Below, piece after piece: positions 16,350-25,408 of a stretch of 64,000 nucleotides of DNA. The DNA lies in NCBI RefSeq assembly GCF_000719975.1, contig NZ_JOIJ01000001.1, positions 124,001 through 188,000 of the forward strand, read 5' to 3'. This DNA is from Prauserella rugosa (lineage in GTDB: Bacteria > Actinomycetota > Actinomycetes > Mycobacteriales > Pseudonocardiaceae). Numbering within the stretch: position 1 is the first letter of the stretch; each line of letters starts with the position of its first letter. The notes beneath the pieces were generated by a model. It was given only the letters and a program-made list of their open reading frames with translations. It had not been told where the DNA came from and searched no databases. Made by a program: the position numbers and the translations under genes.

Positions 16350-17729
16350 GTGAGCGCACCGACTCCCGAACGACACATCGAACGGCGCACCCTGTCCGGC
16401 TGGGGCAGGACATCGCCGACCACGGCGAACGTTCTGACCACACCCGACGCCGAAGTCATCGCACGCGCGGTCGCGCAGGCCGGTGAGCGCGGGGTCATCG
16501 CGCGCGGGCTCGGCCGCTCGTACGGCGATCCGGCCCAGAACGCGGGCGGTCTCGTCGTCGACATGACCGCGCTGAACCGCATCCACTCGATCGACCCGGA
16601 CACCGCCGTGGTCGACGTGGACGCCGGCGTCAGCCTCGACGCCCTCATGAAGGCGGCGCTGCCCTACGGACTGTGGGTGCCGGTACTGCCCGGTACGCGG
16701 CAGGTGACCATCGGCGGCGCGATCGCCAACGACATCCACGGCAAGAACCACCACAGCGCGGGCAGCTTCGGCAACCACGTGCTGTCGATGGATCTCGTGA
16801 CCGCCGACGGCCGCGTCCGCACCCTGACCCCGGACGGCCCGGAGTCCGACCTGTTCTGGGCCACGGTCGCCGGGATCGGCCTCACGGGCATCATCGTCCG
16901 CGCGCGGATCCGCATGACGCGCACCGAGACCGCGTACTTCATCGTCGACAACGACCGCACCGACGACCTCGACGGCACGCTCGAGCTGATCAGCGACGGC
17001 TCCGACGAGAACTACACGTACTCGTCGGTGTGGTTCGACACGATCTCCACGGGCCGCAAGCTCGGCCGCGGTGCGTTCGCCCGTGGTTCGCTGGCCAAGC
17101 TCGACGAGCTCCCGCCGAAACTGCGCGCCGAGCCGCTGAAGTTCTCGGCCCCGCAGCTGCTGACCGTGCCGGACGTGTTCCCGAACGGCCTGATGAACAA
17201 GCTGACGCTCAGCGCGATCGGTGAGTTCTACTACCGGTCCACGCCGAAGCAGGGCCGCGGCTCGATCCAGAACATCACGGCCTTCTACCACATGCTCGAC
17301 CTGGTCGGAGAGTGGAACCGCGGCTACGGCAGCAACGGCTTCCTGCAGTACCAGTTCAGCACCCCACTCGGGGCGAACGAGGGGCTGCGCCGGATCGTCG
17401 AGAAGGTCGCGCACTCGGGCCACTACTCGGCGCTGAACGTGTTCAAGCGCATGGGCGAGGGCAACCGGGCACCGCTGTCGTTCCCGCACCCCGGCTGGAT
17501 GGTGTGCCTCGACTTCCCGATCAAGCCGGGCCTGTCGCGGCTGTGCGCCGAGCTCGACGAGATGGTGCTCGACATCGGCGGCAGGCTGTACACCGCCAAG
17601 GACTCGCGGACCACCGCGGAGACGTTCCACCGCATGTACCCGCGCATCGACGAGTGGAAGAAGGTCCGCCACTCCGTCGACCCGTACGGCATCTTCATCT
17701 CCGACATGGCCAGGAGGCTGGAACTGTGA
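16350..17729 (+). CDS. dprE1: Decaprenylphosphoryl-beta-D-ribose oxidase DprE1
   Basis: This 459-residue FAD enzyme oxidises decaprenyl-phosphoryl-ribose to the 2-keto intermediate in the periplasmic space, the first half of DPA synthesis. FAD-binding motifs GLGRSYGD (53-60) and [16 protein letters not shown] (128-143) are intact. Cys386 in GWMVCLDFP corresponds to Cys387 of the M. tuberculosis enzyme, the residue modified by benzothiazinones, and Lys417 in YTAKDSR to catalytic Lys418. GTG 16350 gives a length close to the 461 residues of the mycobacterial protein and fits the TACCCT-N7 spacing. Its stop overlaps the dprE2 GTG. Confidence 0.96.
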   Translation: MSAPTPERHIERRTLSGWGRTSPTTANVLTTPDAEVIARAVAQAGERGVIARGLGRSYGDPAQNAGGLVVDMTALNRIHSIDPDTAVVDVDAGVSLDALMKAALPYGLWVPVLPGTRQVTIGGAIANDIHGKNHHSAGSFGNHVLSMDLVTADGRVRTLTPDGPESDLFWATVAGIGLTGIIVRARIRMTRTETAYFIVDNDRTDDLDGTLELISDGSDENYTYSSVWFDTISTGRKLGRGAFARGSLAKLDELPPKLRAEPLKFSAPQLLTVPDVFPNGLMNKLTLSAIGEFYYRSTPKQGRGSIQNITAFYHMLDLVGEWNRGYGSNGFLQYQFSTPLGANEGLRRIVEKVAHSGHYSALNVFKRMGEGNRAPLSFPHPGWMVCLDFPIKPGLSRLCAELDEMVLDIGGRLYTAKDSRTTAETFHRMYPRIDEWKKVRHSVDPYGIFISDMARRLEL

Positions 17730-18481
17730 TCGACGCGGTGGGCAACCCCCAGTCGCTGCTGCTGCTCGGCGGGACCTCGGACATCGGTCTCGCGATCGCC
17801 GAGAAGTACCTCGCCGACCGTCCGATGCGCGTGCTGCTCGCGGGGCGTCCGTCGCCGCGGCTCGACGACGCCGCGCAGCGCCTGCGCGACAAGGGCGCCG
17901 AGGTGCAGACGATCGACTTCGACGCCACGGACACCGACTCGCACCCGATGGTGATCGACAAGGCGTTCTCCGACGGCGACGTCGACGTGACGGTGGTGGC
18001 CTTCGGCCTGCTCGGGGACGCCGAGGAGGCGTGGCAGGACCACGCGCAGGCCGTCGAGATGGCGACCGTCAACTACACCGCTCCGGTGTCGGTGGGCGTC
18101 GCGCTGGCCGAGCGGCTCAAGCAGCAGGGGCACGGTTCGGTGATCGCCCTGTCGTCGGTGGCCGGCGAGCGCGTCCGCAGGTCCAACTTCGTCTACGGCT
18201 CCACCAAGGCCGGCTTCGACGGCTTCTACCTGGGTCTCGGCGAGGCGCTTGCCCCGTACGGCGTCCACGTGACGGTCGTGCGCCCCGGCCAGGTGCGCAC
18301 GAAGATGACCGAGGGCATGGACAAGGCCCCGCTCGAGCAGACCGCCGACTCGGTCGCCGACATCGCCGTGAACGCGGCTCGCAGCGGCAAGGACCTCGTG
18401 TGGGCCCCCGGCACGTTCCGCTGGGTCATGTCGGCGCTGCGGCACGTCCCACGCCCGATCTTCCGCAAGCTCCCGATCTGA
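17726..18481 (+). CDS. dprE2: Decaprenylphospho-2-keto-ribose reductase DprE2
   Basis: This 251-residue short-chain dehydrogenase reduces the 2-keto product of DprE1 to decaprenyl-phosphoryl-arabinose, the only arabinose donor for arabinogalactan. The NAD(P)-binding [14 protein letters not shown] lies near residues 12-25, the catalytic Ser in [11 protein letters not shown] and the YxxxK motif in FVYGSTKAG. The GTG start overlaps the dprE1 stop and has a perfect AGGAGG 8 nt upstream (17712-17717). The gene ends 18 bp before a long perfect palindrome that should terminate the dprE1-dprE2 transcript. Confidence 0.95.
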   Translation: MIDAVGNPQSLLLLGGTSDIGLAIAEKYLADRPMRVLLAGRPSPRLDDAAQRLRDKGAEVQTIDFDATDTDSHPMVIDKAFSDGDVDVTVVAFGLLGDAEEAWQDHAQAVEMATVNYTAPVSVGVALAERLKQQGHGSVIALSSVAGERVRRSNFVYGSTKAGFDGFYLGLGEALAPYGVHVTVVRPGQVRTKMTEGMDKAPLEQTADSVADIAVNAARSGKDLVWAPGTFRWVMSALRHVPRPIFRKLPI

Positions 18482-18499
18482 GCCGTCCCCGGCATCACG

Positions 18500-18556
18500 A
18501 AGCCCCCGAGGGCCCCATGGTTGCGTTGAACGCAACCATGGGGCCCTCGGGGGCTT
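18500..18556. repeat. Palindromic repeat, copy 2; rho-independent terminator of dprE1-dprE2
   Basis: This is a perfect 57-nt palindrome with 28-bp arms around a single central G at 18528. It is followed on the plus strand by TTT, giving a classical terminator. The inner arms contain TTGCGTT/AACGCAA. It is related to the element at 6994-7040 but carries different arm bases on both sides. Read through on either strand it encodes short peptides such as GPMVALNATMGP, which explains spurious ORFs there. Confidence 0.88.
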
Positions 18557-18567
18557 TTACTGGCGCT

Positions 18568-20802
18568 CTACTGGGTGACCCAGTAGCCGTAGCTCGTGTA
18601 CTCCGGGTACGGGCTGAGCAGGGGCCGGACCGGTTCGAGGGTGATCTCGGCGTCCGCCGAGTCGAGGTAGCGGCCGGGGATGTCGAACGAGCGGGTCTCC
18701 CACGACTCACGGTTCGGGCCGAGGTTCCACACGCCGACCTCCTGCCCGTCGACCCGCACGCGTACGAACTGCTCGATACCGTTGACCATCGTGCGGCTCG
18801 TCAGCGTCGCGTCCTGACCAGGGCGCAGATTGCCGATCCGGAACGTCTCGCCACCGAGGATGTACCTGCTGCTGTCGATGATCCCGTCCTGGCGCCGCAG
18901 GTCGGTGTAGGGCTGCACGCCGGGCTGTTCCATGTCGGCCTCGTAGCCGTGCTCGGTCTCGGAGTCGAGCGAGCCGACGTCGACGTGGTCGCGCACGTCG
19001 CCGTCCACCGGCGCCCGGTCGCCCGTGCCCGCGAGCCGCCAGTCGGCCCGGTACACGTTCATCTCGTCGAACGGCACGATGCTCCACCCGGAGCTGTCGC
19101 GCGGCACGTTGAGGTCGAACGTCATCTCCGGTTCGGCGACGAACACTCCGGTGTCGACGAACGAGTGCATCGACGCGCCAGGCCACTGCTCGTAGACGGC
19201 GAAGTAGTCGGGACGTTCGCCCGGCGGCATCGCCCGCAACTTCTCGTACAGCGCGCCGGGCCCGTGGTTGCTGGCCTCGGCGAAGCCGTTGGACGTCAGG
19301 CCGATCGTGTCGACGACCTTGTGCCCGCTGTAGTAGGCGACCGCGCCGACGTCCTTCACCCCGACCACGGCGTCCGGCGGCAGGTTCCCGCGGATCCACG
19401 CGGCGACCGAGACGTTCGTGTCGCGGATGGTCGCCGCCTCCCAGCCGAACCGCCACGCCCACTGGGGCAGCGCCACGAGCGAGAACAGCAACGCGACGGT
19501 CGGCAACAGGTGCAGCGCCGCCTGGCGGAACCGGCCCCGCGCCACCAGCCGGGACAGTGCGTACAGCCCGATCACCGTGAACAGGATGTACACGGGCAGG
19601 AACGGCTGGAAGTAGCGCAGTTCGTGGATCAGGGCCGTCGACAGGGTCGACACCGATGCGACGATCCCGGCGAAGGCGACCACGAGCGCGATCACCAGCG
19701 CCCGCCACCTGCGGTGCTTGACCAGCACGTAGGCCAGGCCGAGGACGAAGACGACGAGCATGCCGGGGAACGCGTAGTTCTGCCCGGACAGGCCGTTGAA
19801 GAAGCCGACGGCGCCGCGCAGGTTGTCCATGGCGCGGTTGACGAAGTCGCCGATGTAGAACTGCGGCCGGTCGGACATCAACGACTTCGACTGCACGCCG
19901 TTGGCCGTGAACGTGCCCGTGGCGACCCGGTAGAAGAGGTACTGGCAGATCGGAGCAAGCAGCGGCAGCAGCGTCCACGCCGTAGCGCGCGGCCGCAACC
20001 CCTCTCCGCGGCGCCTGCCCGACAGCGTCGTCCACACCATCGCACCGCTCAGCGCCAGCGCCAGGACCATGCCCTCGGGGCGCACCAACGCCAGCGCCAC
20101 ACCCACGACGGGCGTCCAGCGGAACCGGCGGTCGGGGCGTTCGCGGACGAACAGGTAGACCATGCCGGTGGCCAACAATGCGGTGAGGCCGACCTCCATG
20201 CCGCTGGCCGCGCCCCACATCAGCGGACCCGACACCGCGGTGAGCACACCGGCCCACACGCCGGTCGCCCTGCCGACGAGCACCCGTCCGAGGTGGTAGG
20301 TCAGGCCGGTCGCGAACGCGGTGCAGACGATGCCGACCACGACCGCGTAGCCCAGCAGTCCGTTGCCGCTGAACCCGACGAGGTGGCCGATCGCGAGCAC
20401 CACCGTGTACAGCATGCTGCTGGCGCCGGTGCTGATCGGATCGCCCGGGTTGAAGCGGAACAGCTCACCGCTGCCGAGCTGCTTGCCGTACTGCAGGTGG
20501 ATGTAGACGTCGTCGAGCGGGGCGATGAACGCCCCCTGGTTCCACGCCAGGTCGACGACGACGAACACGCACGCGACCAGGGCGGCGCCCGCGCCCAGCA
20601 GCCAGGCGATGGGGTCGCGGCCGCGGCGCAGCCGCTGCAGACGTCCCCTCGGCGCATCGGGCACGGCCGACGACTCCGCCGTTTCGGGCGGCTGCGAAGC
20701 GTCGGGATCGGTCGCAGGGCTCGTCGCGGCGCCGGCGCCGGTGGCCGCCTCGCCGTCGTCCTGCGCGGTCATGGGCGCGTCCGCATCGTGTGTCGTCGTC
20801 AT
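18568..20802 (-). CDS. Large GT-C type membrane glycosyltransferase-like protein
   Basis: This 744-residue protein has an acidic, Ala/Pro-rich cytoplasmic N terminus (1-62), one membrane helix, the GT-C first loop LDDVYIHLQYGKQLGSGELF with the Asp-Asp pair, FNPGDPISTGASSML, and about ten further helices up to about residue 440. The last 280 residues form an extracytoplasmic domain with YYSGHKVVDTIGL and a beta-rich C terminus. GT-C enzymes transfer sugars from polyprenyl phosphates outside the membrane. The position between dprE2 and emb suggests an arabinan- or lipoglycan-modifying role, but the substrate is unknown. ATG 20802 was chosen as the first start after the upstream GT-C gene ends, 61 bp away. 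Confidence 0.72.
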   Translation of the reverse strand: MTTTHDADAPMTAQDDGEAATGAGAATSPATDPDASQPPETAESSAVPDAPRGRLQRLRRGRDPIAWLLGAGAALVACVFVVVDLAWNQGAFIAPLDDVYIHLQYGKQLGSGELFRFNPGDPISTGASSMLYTVVLAIGHLVGFSGNGLLGYAVVVGIVCTAFATGLTYHLGRVLVGRATGVWAGVLTAVSGPLMWGAASGMEVGLTALLATGMVYLFVRERPDRRFRWTPVVGVALALVRPEGMVLALALSGAMVWTTLSGRRRGEGLRPRATAWTLLPLLAPICQYLFYRVATGTFTANGVQSKSLMSDRPQFYIGDFVNRAMDNLRGAVGFFNGLSGQNYAFPGMLVVFVLGLAYVLVKHRRWRALVIALVVAFAGIVASVSTLSTALIHELRYFQPFLPVYILFTVIGLYALSRLVARGRFRQAALHLLPTVALLFSLVALPQWAWRFGWEAATIRDTNVSVAAWIRGNLPPDAVVGVKDVGAVAYYSGHKVVDTIGLTSNGFAEASNHGPGALYEKLRAMPPGERPDYFAVYEQWPGASMHSFVDTGVFVAEPEMTFDLNVPRDSSGWSIVPFDEMNVYRADWRLAGTGDRAPVDGDVRDHVDVGSLDSETEHGYEADMEQPGVQPYTDLRRQDGIIDSSRYILGGETFRIGNLRPGQDATLTSRTMVNGIEQFVRVRVDGQEVGVWNLGPNRESWETRSFDIPGRYLDSADAEITLEPVRPLLSPYPEYTSYGYWVTQ

Positions 20803-20863
20803 CGCTCCTACCCGTTCGACCACGGACAAGCTACCGGGTCCGCGCGAGAACGGAACCGGTGCG

Positions 20864-22414
20864 TCACATGATGCGGACGAGTCGGAAGTGGCCCGTGCCC
20901 TTTGCGTCGGAATGTACGTTCCACGTATTCGGACCGTGACCGAGTCCACGGTCGTAGAGGATGCGATACCTCGGAGTCAGCGGCTCACGATCACGGTCGA
21001 ACCACAGATAGTTGAATTCGAGGAGAGCTTTTCCGACCGTCCCGGAATCGGCCAGTCGCTCGTCGAGAAGTTCCGGAATGCGCCCGCGGTCGGAGAACGG
21101 ATCGACGATGCGGCATTCGCAGAAGTAGGCCAACGTGCCGATCTCCCCCGGGGACCGCACGACGTCGTCGCCGACGATGCGGCCGATCTCCTCGCCCACC
21201 CGCGCGTAGTCCTCGGCGCTGGCCCAGTTCCCGAAGATGACCGGCGAGCGCCACGGCACGCCCCTGCCCACCTCGACCACCACGGTGGCCGCGACCACGA
21301 CGGCCATCACGGCCATCACGGCGGCCGCGCCGGTCGCCCCTGCCGGCCGGCGATCCGTACGGTCCTCCTGCTGCCCCGCCCCGTCCTCCTGCTGCTCCGG
21401 GTGTGCGCGTCGCAGGCCCCACCAGGCACCCGCGGCCAGCACCCCGCACATCGCCAGCGACGTCAGCGGCGGCGCGTAGTACCAGTGATACGGCCCGACG
21501 CCGAGTGCGGTGTAGACGAGGAAGTACGCGACACCACCCGCGCCCAGCCCCGCCGCCGCACCCAGCGCGGGCCTGCGGGTCACGGTGAGCCGGACGACGA
21601 CCGCGACGAGCAGCGCGACCACGCCGAGGGCCGCGGGCACGAGCGAGGCCAGCACGGCGACGTCGGCCGAGCGGAGGTACAGGCCGAGCCCGCTGGCGTA
21701 GGTCCACGGGTCGAACAGTCCGTCCTGCGACTGTTTGATCACGAGCGTGTCCGGCACCGCCGAACCGAAGGTCAGCCAGCTCAGCAGGTACCAGGGCAGC
21801 GCGACGGCGATCATCGCGACGAGCGCCCGCCACCAGCCTCGGCCCAGGGCTCGCGCGCCGGCGACGGCGACCATCACGAGCACGAAGACGATCAGGTCCA
21901 GCCGGACGAGGATCGCCACCCCGGCGGCGACGCCGAACACGACGGGACGGCGTTCCACGGTCGCGGCCGCCAGCCACGCCAGCACGGCGGGCACCAGCAG
22001 CACCTCGAGGCCGATCGCCGACAGCACGAACGGATTCGTCACCACGACCGCGACGCCGAGCAGTGCCACGGGTGTGCCGAACCGCAGCCGCGCCGCCATC
22101 CGCGCCCACGCCCACCCGAGCGCGGCCGTGGCGGCGACCGTGACCACGCCCAGCGCGAGGATCGGCTGCGCGTCGCCCACGAGCCGGGTGAGCAGCGTGG
22201 CGAGCGCGAGCAGCAGCACGTTCAGCGGCGAGGTCGCCGAGTTGGCCGCGGCGTCGGGGATGATCCCCCATTCGCCGTGGACGGCGAGGTTCCTGGCGTA
22301 GGTCAGGGTGATGTAGGCGTCGTCGGTCAGGCTCGTCCTCGTCAGGAGGAAGGCGAGCAGTCCGGCCGCCGCGGACGCGACGACGATCCCGGCGGTGCGC
22401 ATTGTTGGTGGCAT
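20864..22414 (-). CDS. GT-C type membrane glycosyltransferase-like protein
   Basis: This 516-residue polytopic protein has the GT-C loop LTDDAYITLTYARNLAVHGE with an intact DD motif at the end of the first helix, then ATSPLNVLLLALATLL. About ten membrane segments follow, broken near residue 335 by a polar loop rich in Gln, Glu and Asp (EQQEDGAGQQEDRTD). The C-terminal 130 residues are soluble and contain GTLAYFCECRIVDPFSDRGR. The gene is upstream of and codirectional with the 744-residue GT-C gene and diverges from emb across 159 bp. ATG 22414 has GGAAG upstream; ATG 22402 is possible. Donor and acceptor are unknown. Confidence 0.72.
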   Translation of the reverse strand: MPPTMRTAGIVVASAAAGLLAFLLTRTSLTDDAYITLTYARNLAVHGEWGIIPDAAANSATSPLNVLLLALATLLTRLVGDAQPILALGVVTVAATAALGWAWARMAARLRFGTPVALLGVAVVVTNPFVLSAIGLEVLLVPAVLAWLAAATVERRPVVFGVAAGVAILVRLDLIVFVLVMVAVAGARALGRGWWRALVAMIAVALPWYLLSWLTFGSAVPDTLVIKQSQDGLFDPWTYASGLGLYLRSADVAVLASLVPAALGVVALLVAVVVRLTVTRRPALGAAAGLGAGGVAYFLVYTALGVGPYHWYYAPPLTSLAMCGVLAAGAWWGLRRAHPEQQEDGAGQQEDRTDRRPAGATGAAAVMAVMAVVVAATVVVEVGRGVPWRSPVIFGNWASAEDYARVGEEIGRIVGDDVVRSPGEIGTLAYFCECRIVDPFSDRGRIPELLDERLADSGTVGKALLEFNYLWFDRDREPLTPRYRILYDRGLGHGPNTWNVHSDAKGTGHFRLVRIM

Positions 22415-22560
22415 GGCCGTACTTCCGCGGTAGGACCTTCGCTGACACCGTTCGGCGCAGTCGGCGTTCATCCTGGCAGGCGCATCGGGTTACTCCCCTG
22501 TTTTGCGGCCGGGACGCGTACACGCCGAGGGCCTTCACTCGGAGCTACATCGCGAGTATC

Positions 22561-22573
22561 TAGAGTTTCCGGC
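22561..22573 (+). promoter_or_regulatory. Candidate leaderless promoter -10 box for emb
   Basis: TAGAGT (22561-22566) is followed by exactly 7 nt and the GTG start at 22574. The preceding TATCTA (22557-22562) overlaps it. No ribosome binding site is present. Confidence 0.5.
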
Positions 22574-25375
22574 GTGGCAGCCACCGCGACCGCGTCCAGC
22601 CGTCGCACGGCCCGACGCCCTCTCGTGGCCGTTTTGGGACTGTTGTCGGCTCTCGCCGCGGTCCTGTTCGTCCTCGCCCCGGTGAACCACGAGCCCGTGA
22701 CCTACGCGTGGCCGGACGGCGCCCCGCACGACCGGGCGCTGCCCCTGTTGCCGTACGCGCCGGAGCACCTCGACATCACGTTCACGTGTGCCGACGCGGC
22801 CGGCCTCGCCGACGGGGTGCTCGTCTCGACCACCGGCCCCGGCGGTGAGCAGCCCGCGCCCGACGGCGTCACCGTCGCGGTCGCCGACGGGCGGATCACG
22901 GTCTCGCTCGGCGACCGCGAGCTGGCGTCGGCGCCGCGCGGCGAGTCGTGCCGCTGGAGCATCACCGCAGGCGAACACGGCACCGTCGTCCACGCCGACG
23001 GCGCGCGCGTGGGCGCCTCGTCCGAACGGCCCGTGGTCAACGGGCTGTTCACCGACGCGACCCAGGCCGCGGACCTGCACGTCGACGTCACCCCGGACAC
23101 GCGCTACGCCTCGAGTCCCGGCGCGCTGAAGATCGCCGCCGGCCTCGTCGCGCTGGCGAGTCTCGTGGGCATGCTGTTCGCCCTGCGCCGCCGCGAAGCC
23201 GAGGACGCCGGGACCGGCCGCCGTCGCGTGCGCCTGCTGCCGCGGGGCTGGGCGCGGCCACGACTGCCCGATGCCGTGGTGCTCGGCGCGCTGGCCGGGT
23301 GGACGGTGATCGGTGCGTCCACGGTGGACGACGGCTACATCGTCACGATGATCCTGTCGGCCGAGCACACCGGCTTCGTCGGCAACTACATGCGTTGGTT
23401 CAACGCCCCCGAGGCACCGTTCAGCTGGTTCTACGAGCTGTACCGGCCGTGGGCGGAGATCAGCACGACGACGTTGTGGATGCGGCTTCCTTCGCTGCTG
23501 CTGTGCCTGGCCTCGTGGTGGCTGATCGACCGGCTGCTCCTGCCCAGGCTGGCCAAGGGCAGGCTGACCCTGGCGCGCTGGACGGCCGCAGGTGTGTTCC
23601 TGCTGTGGACCGTCCAGTTCGGAATCGGCCTGCGGCCGGAACCGTGGGTGCTGTTCGGTTCCCTCGTCACGGCGGCACTGGTCGAACGTGGCATCGCGCT
23701 GCGCAGACTGTCGCTGCTGGCCGGGGCGGTCGTGGCGGCCGGTGCGACGACCACGGTCACGCCGACCGGCGTCGCGGTGGCCTTCCAGCTGCTCGTCGCG
23801 CTTCCCGCCGCGTGGCCGGCATTGCGGGCACACGGGATGCGTGCCGTCGCGGTCCTGCTGGGCGCGGGCGCGTCGGTCCTGCTGTTGATGTTCCACGGCC
23901 AGCCACTCGACGCGGTGCTGCACGCCACCGAGGTGCGCACCGACATCGGGCCCAGCTACGGGATCTTCGGCGAGGGCAAGCGGTACGAGTGGCTGTTCGA
24001 CCAGTCGCAGGGCGGGCTGAACCGCCGGATGCCCGTGCTGTTGCTGTGGTTCGGTATGGCGGTGCTGGCGGTACTCCTCGTCGCGCGGCACACGCCGAAA
24101 CTCGCGCTGACGCCGACCCGCAGGCTCCTGATCGCGTCGGTGCTGTACTTCGGCGCGCTCGCGCTGACCCCCACCAAGTACACCCACCACTTCGGCGCCC
24201 TCGGCGGTATCGGCACGCTGCTGGTGGCGGCCGCGGTCCACACGATCGCGCGCGGCGCACTGCCCCGCGCCTGGCAACGCTCCCTGGCCTGCGCCGGACT
24301 CGCCGTCGCCGTGTGGATCGGGCTGGGCGCGCCCCTGCGCTGGTGGTTCCTCGGCGGACTCAACGTGAAGTGGGCCGACGTCCCGCCCGGTGTCGCGAAC
24401 ATCGACGCGGCCGACCTCGCACTGGTGGCCGGTATCGCCCTCGCGGTCGCGGGGCTGGTGGGTGCGTGGCGGTGGCTGCGGAGCCCGGCGTGGTTCGTGC
24501 CCGTCGTCGCCTTCGGCGTCGTGGTCGTGGAGGTCGGGACGATGGCCTACGCGATGGTCCCGCGATCGGCGACCTACACGACGGGTGCGGCGAATCTGGC
24601 CGCCCTGTCCGGCGATCCGTGCGGCATCGAACGCTGGCTCCAGGCCGAACCCGACATCGGCAAGGGAGTCCTGCCCGCGACCGGACCGGCCACGATGGAC
24701 GGATTCGCCGAGAACGGACAGTTCCCGCGCGACGGACTCGCCCGGCCGTACGGCACCGCCGGCGCCCCCGTCTGGCACAGCACCGGAGGCGCGGGCAGGG
24801 TGACGACGTCGTGGTACCGCCTGCCCGCCGAGGCCGCCTCGCCCGACTCGCCGCCGGTCGTGGTGCCCGCCCGCGGTGCGGGTGCGGTGTCGATGACGGT
24901 GGAGTTCGCCGACGACTCCGGCCGCGTGCTGCACGTGGAGGACGTCGAACTCGACGAGGACTGGCGGGACGTGCGCCTGGATCCCGCCGACGCGACGCGC
25001 CTGCGGGTGTCCGTTGTGGACGAACGAGCCGGGGACGGCACGGCCGCCGTGGGCGCGCCGCGACTGCCGGAGGTCGTCCCGTCGCGGCAGCTGGTGCCTG
25101 CGTCGCAGCCGGTGATCCTGGACTGGGTCGGTGCGTTCACGCTGCCGTGCCGCCACGCGCCGTCGGTGGCGGGCGGAGTCGTCGAGCCGGTGCGGTACCG
25201 ATTCGCCTCGGGGCCGAGCATCCGTGCGATCGGGAGCGTGTCGTACGTGGGCAGCGCGGGTGGTCCGTACGTGCCGTTGATGCAGCTGGCCACCGAGACC
25301 CCGGTGCCCACCTACCTGCGCGGGGACAAACTCGCCGAACCGATCAGCATCTTCCGCCTCGACTATCCGGACTGA
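22574..25375 (+). CDS. emb: Arabinosyltransferase of the Emb family (EmbA/B/C-like)
   Basis: This 933-residue membrane enzyme builds the arabinan of arabinogalactan using decaprenyl-phosphoryl-arabinose. Order: an N-terminal helix (17-36), an extracytoplasmic jelly-roll domain (about 40-180), a multi-helix GT-C domain with STVDDGYIVTMI (catalytic-motif Asp252-253), then a C-terminal carbohydrate-binding domain (about 650-933). The following segment MRWFNAPEAPFSWFYELY matches the ethambutol-resistance region of EmbB, and Met259 aligns with EmbB Met306. It is shorter than the roughly 1,095-residue mycobacterial proteins, and only one copy is present here. GTG 22574 fits the -10 spacing. It converges with aftA. 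Confidence 0.93.
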   Translation: MAATATASSRRTARRPLVAVLGLLSALAAVLFVLAPVNHEPVTYAWPDGAPHDRALPLLPYAPEHLDITFTCADAAGLADGVLVSTTGPGGEQPAPDGVTVAVADGRITVSLGDRELASAPRGESCRWSITAGEHGTVVHADGARVGASSERPVVNGLFTDATQAADLHVDVTPDTRYASSPGALKIAAGLVALASLVGMLFALRRREAEDAGTGRRRVRLLPRGWARPRLPDAVVLGALAGWTVIGASTVDDGYIVTMILSAEHTGFVGNYMRWFNAPEAPFSWFYELYRPWAEISTTTLWMRLPSLLLCLASWWLIDRLLLPRLAKGRLTLARWTAAGVFLLWTVQFGIGLRPEPWVLFGSLVTAALVERGIALRRLSLLAGAVVAAGATTTVTPTGVAVAFQLLVALPAAWPALRAHGMRAVAVLLGAGASVLLLMFHGQPLDAVLHATEVRTDIGPSYGIFGEGKRYEWLFDQSQGGLNRRMPVLLLWFGMAVLAVLLVARHTPKLALTPTRRLLIASVLYFGALALTPTKYTHHFGALGGIGTLLVAAAVHTIARGALPRAWQRSLACAGLAVAVWIGLGAPLRWWFLGGLNVKWADVPPGVANIDAADLALVAGIALAVAGLVGAWRWLRSPAWFVPVVAFGVVVVEVGTMAYAMVPRSATYTTGAANLAALSGDPCGIERWLQAEPDIGKGVLPATGPATMDGFAENGQFPRDGLARPYGTAGAPVWHSTGGAGRVTTSWYRLPAEAASPDSPPVVVPARGAGAVSMTVEFADDSGRVLHVEDVELDEDWRDVRLDPADATRLRVSVVDERAGDGTAAVGAPRLPEVVPSRQLVPASQPVILDWVGAFTLPCRHAPSVAGGVVEPVRYRFASGPSIRAIGSVSYVGSAGGPYVPLMQLATETPVPTYLRGDKLAEPISIFRLDYPD

Positions 25376-25408
25376 CCCGGGCGAGCCCGCGCCCTCCCGG
25401 ACCGAGGA

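Noticed and set aside
20525..22573. Very long plus-strand open frame continuous with emb
   Set aside because: The part before 22574 is antisense to two GT-C genes with clear membrane protein features. Its composition is charged and repetitive, and the Emb homology starts at the GTG.
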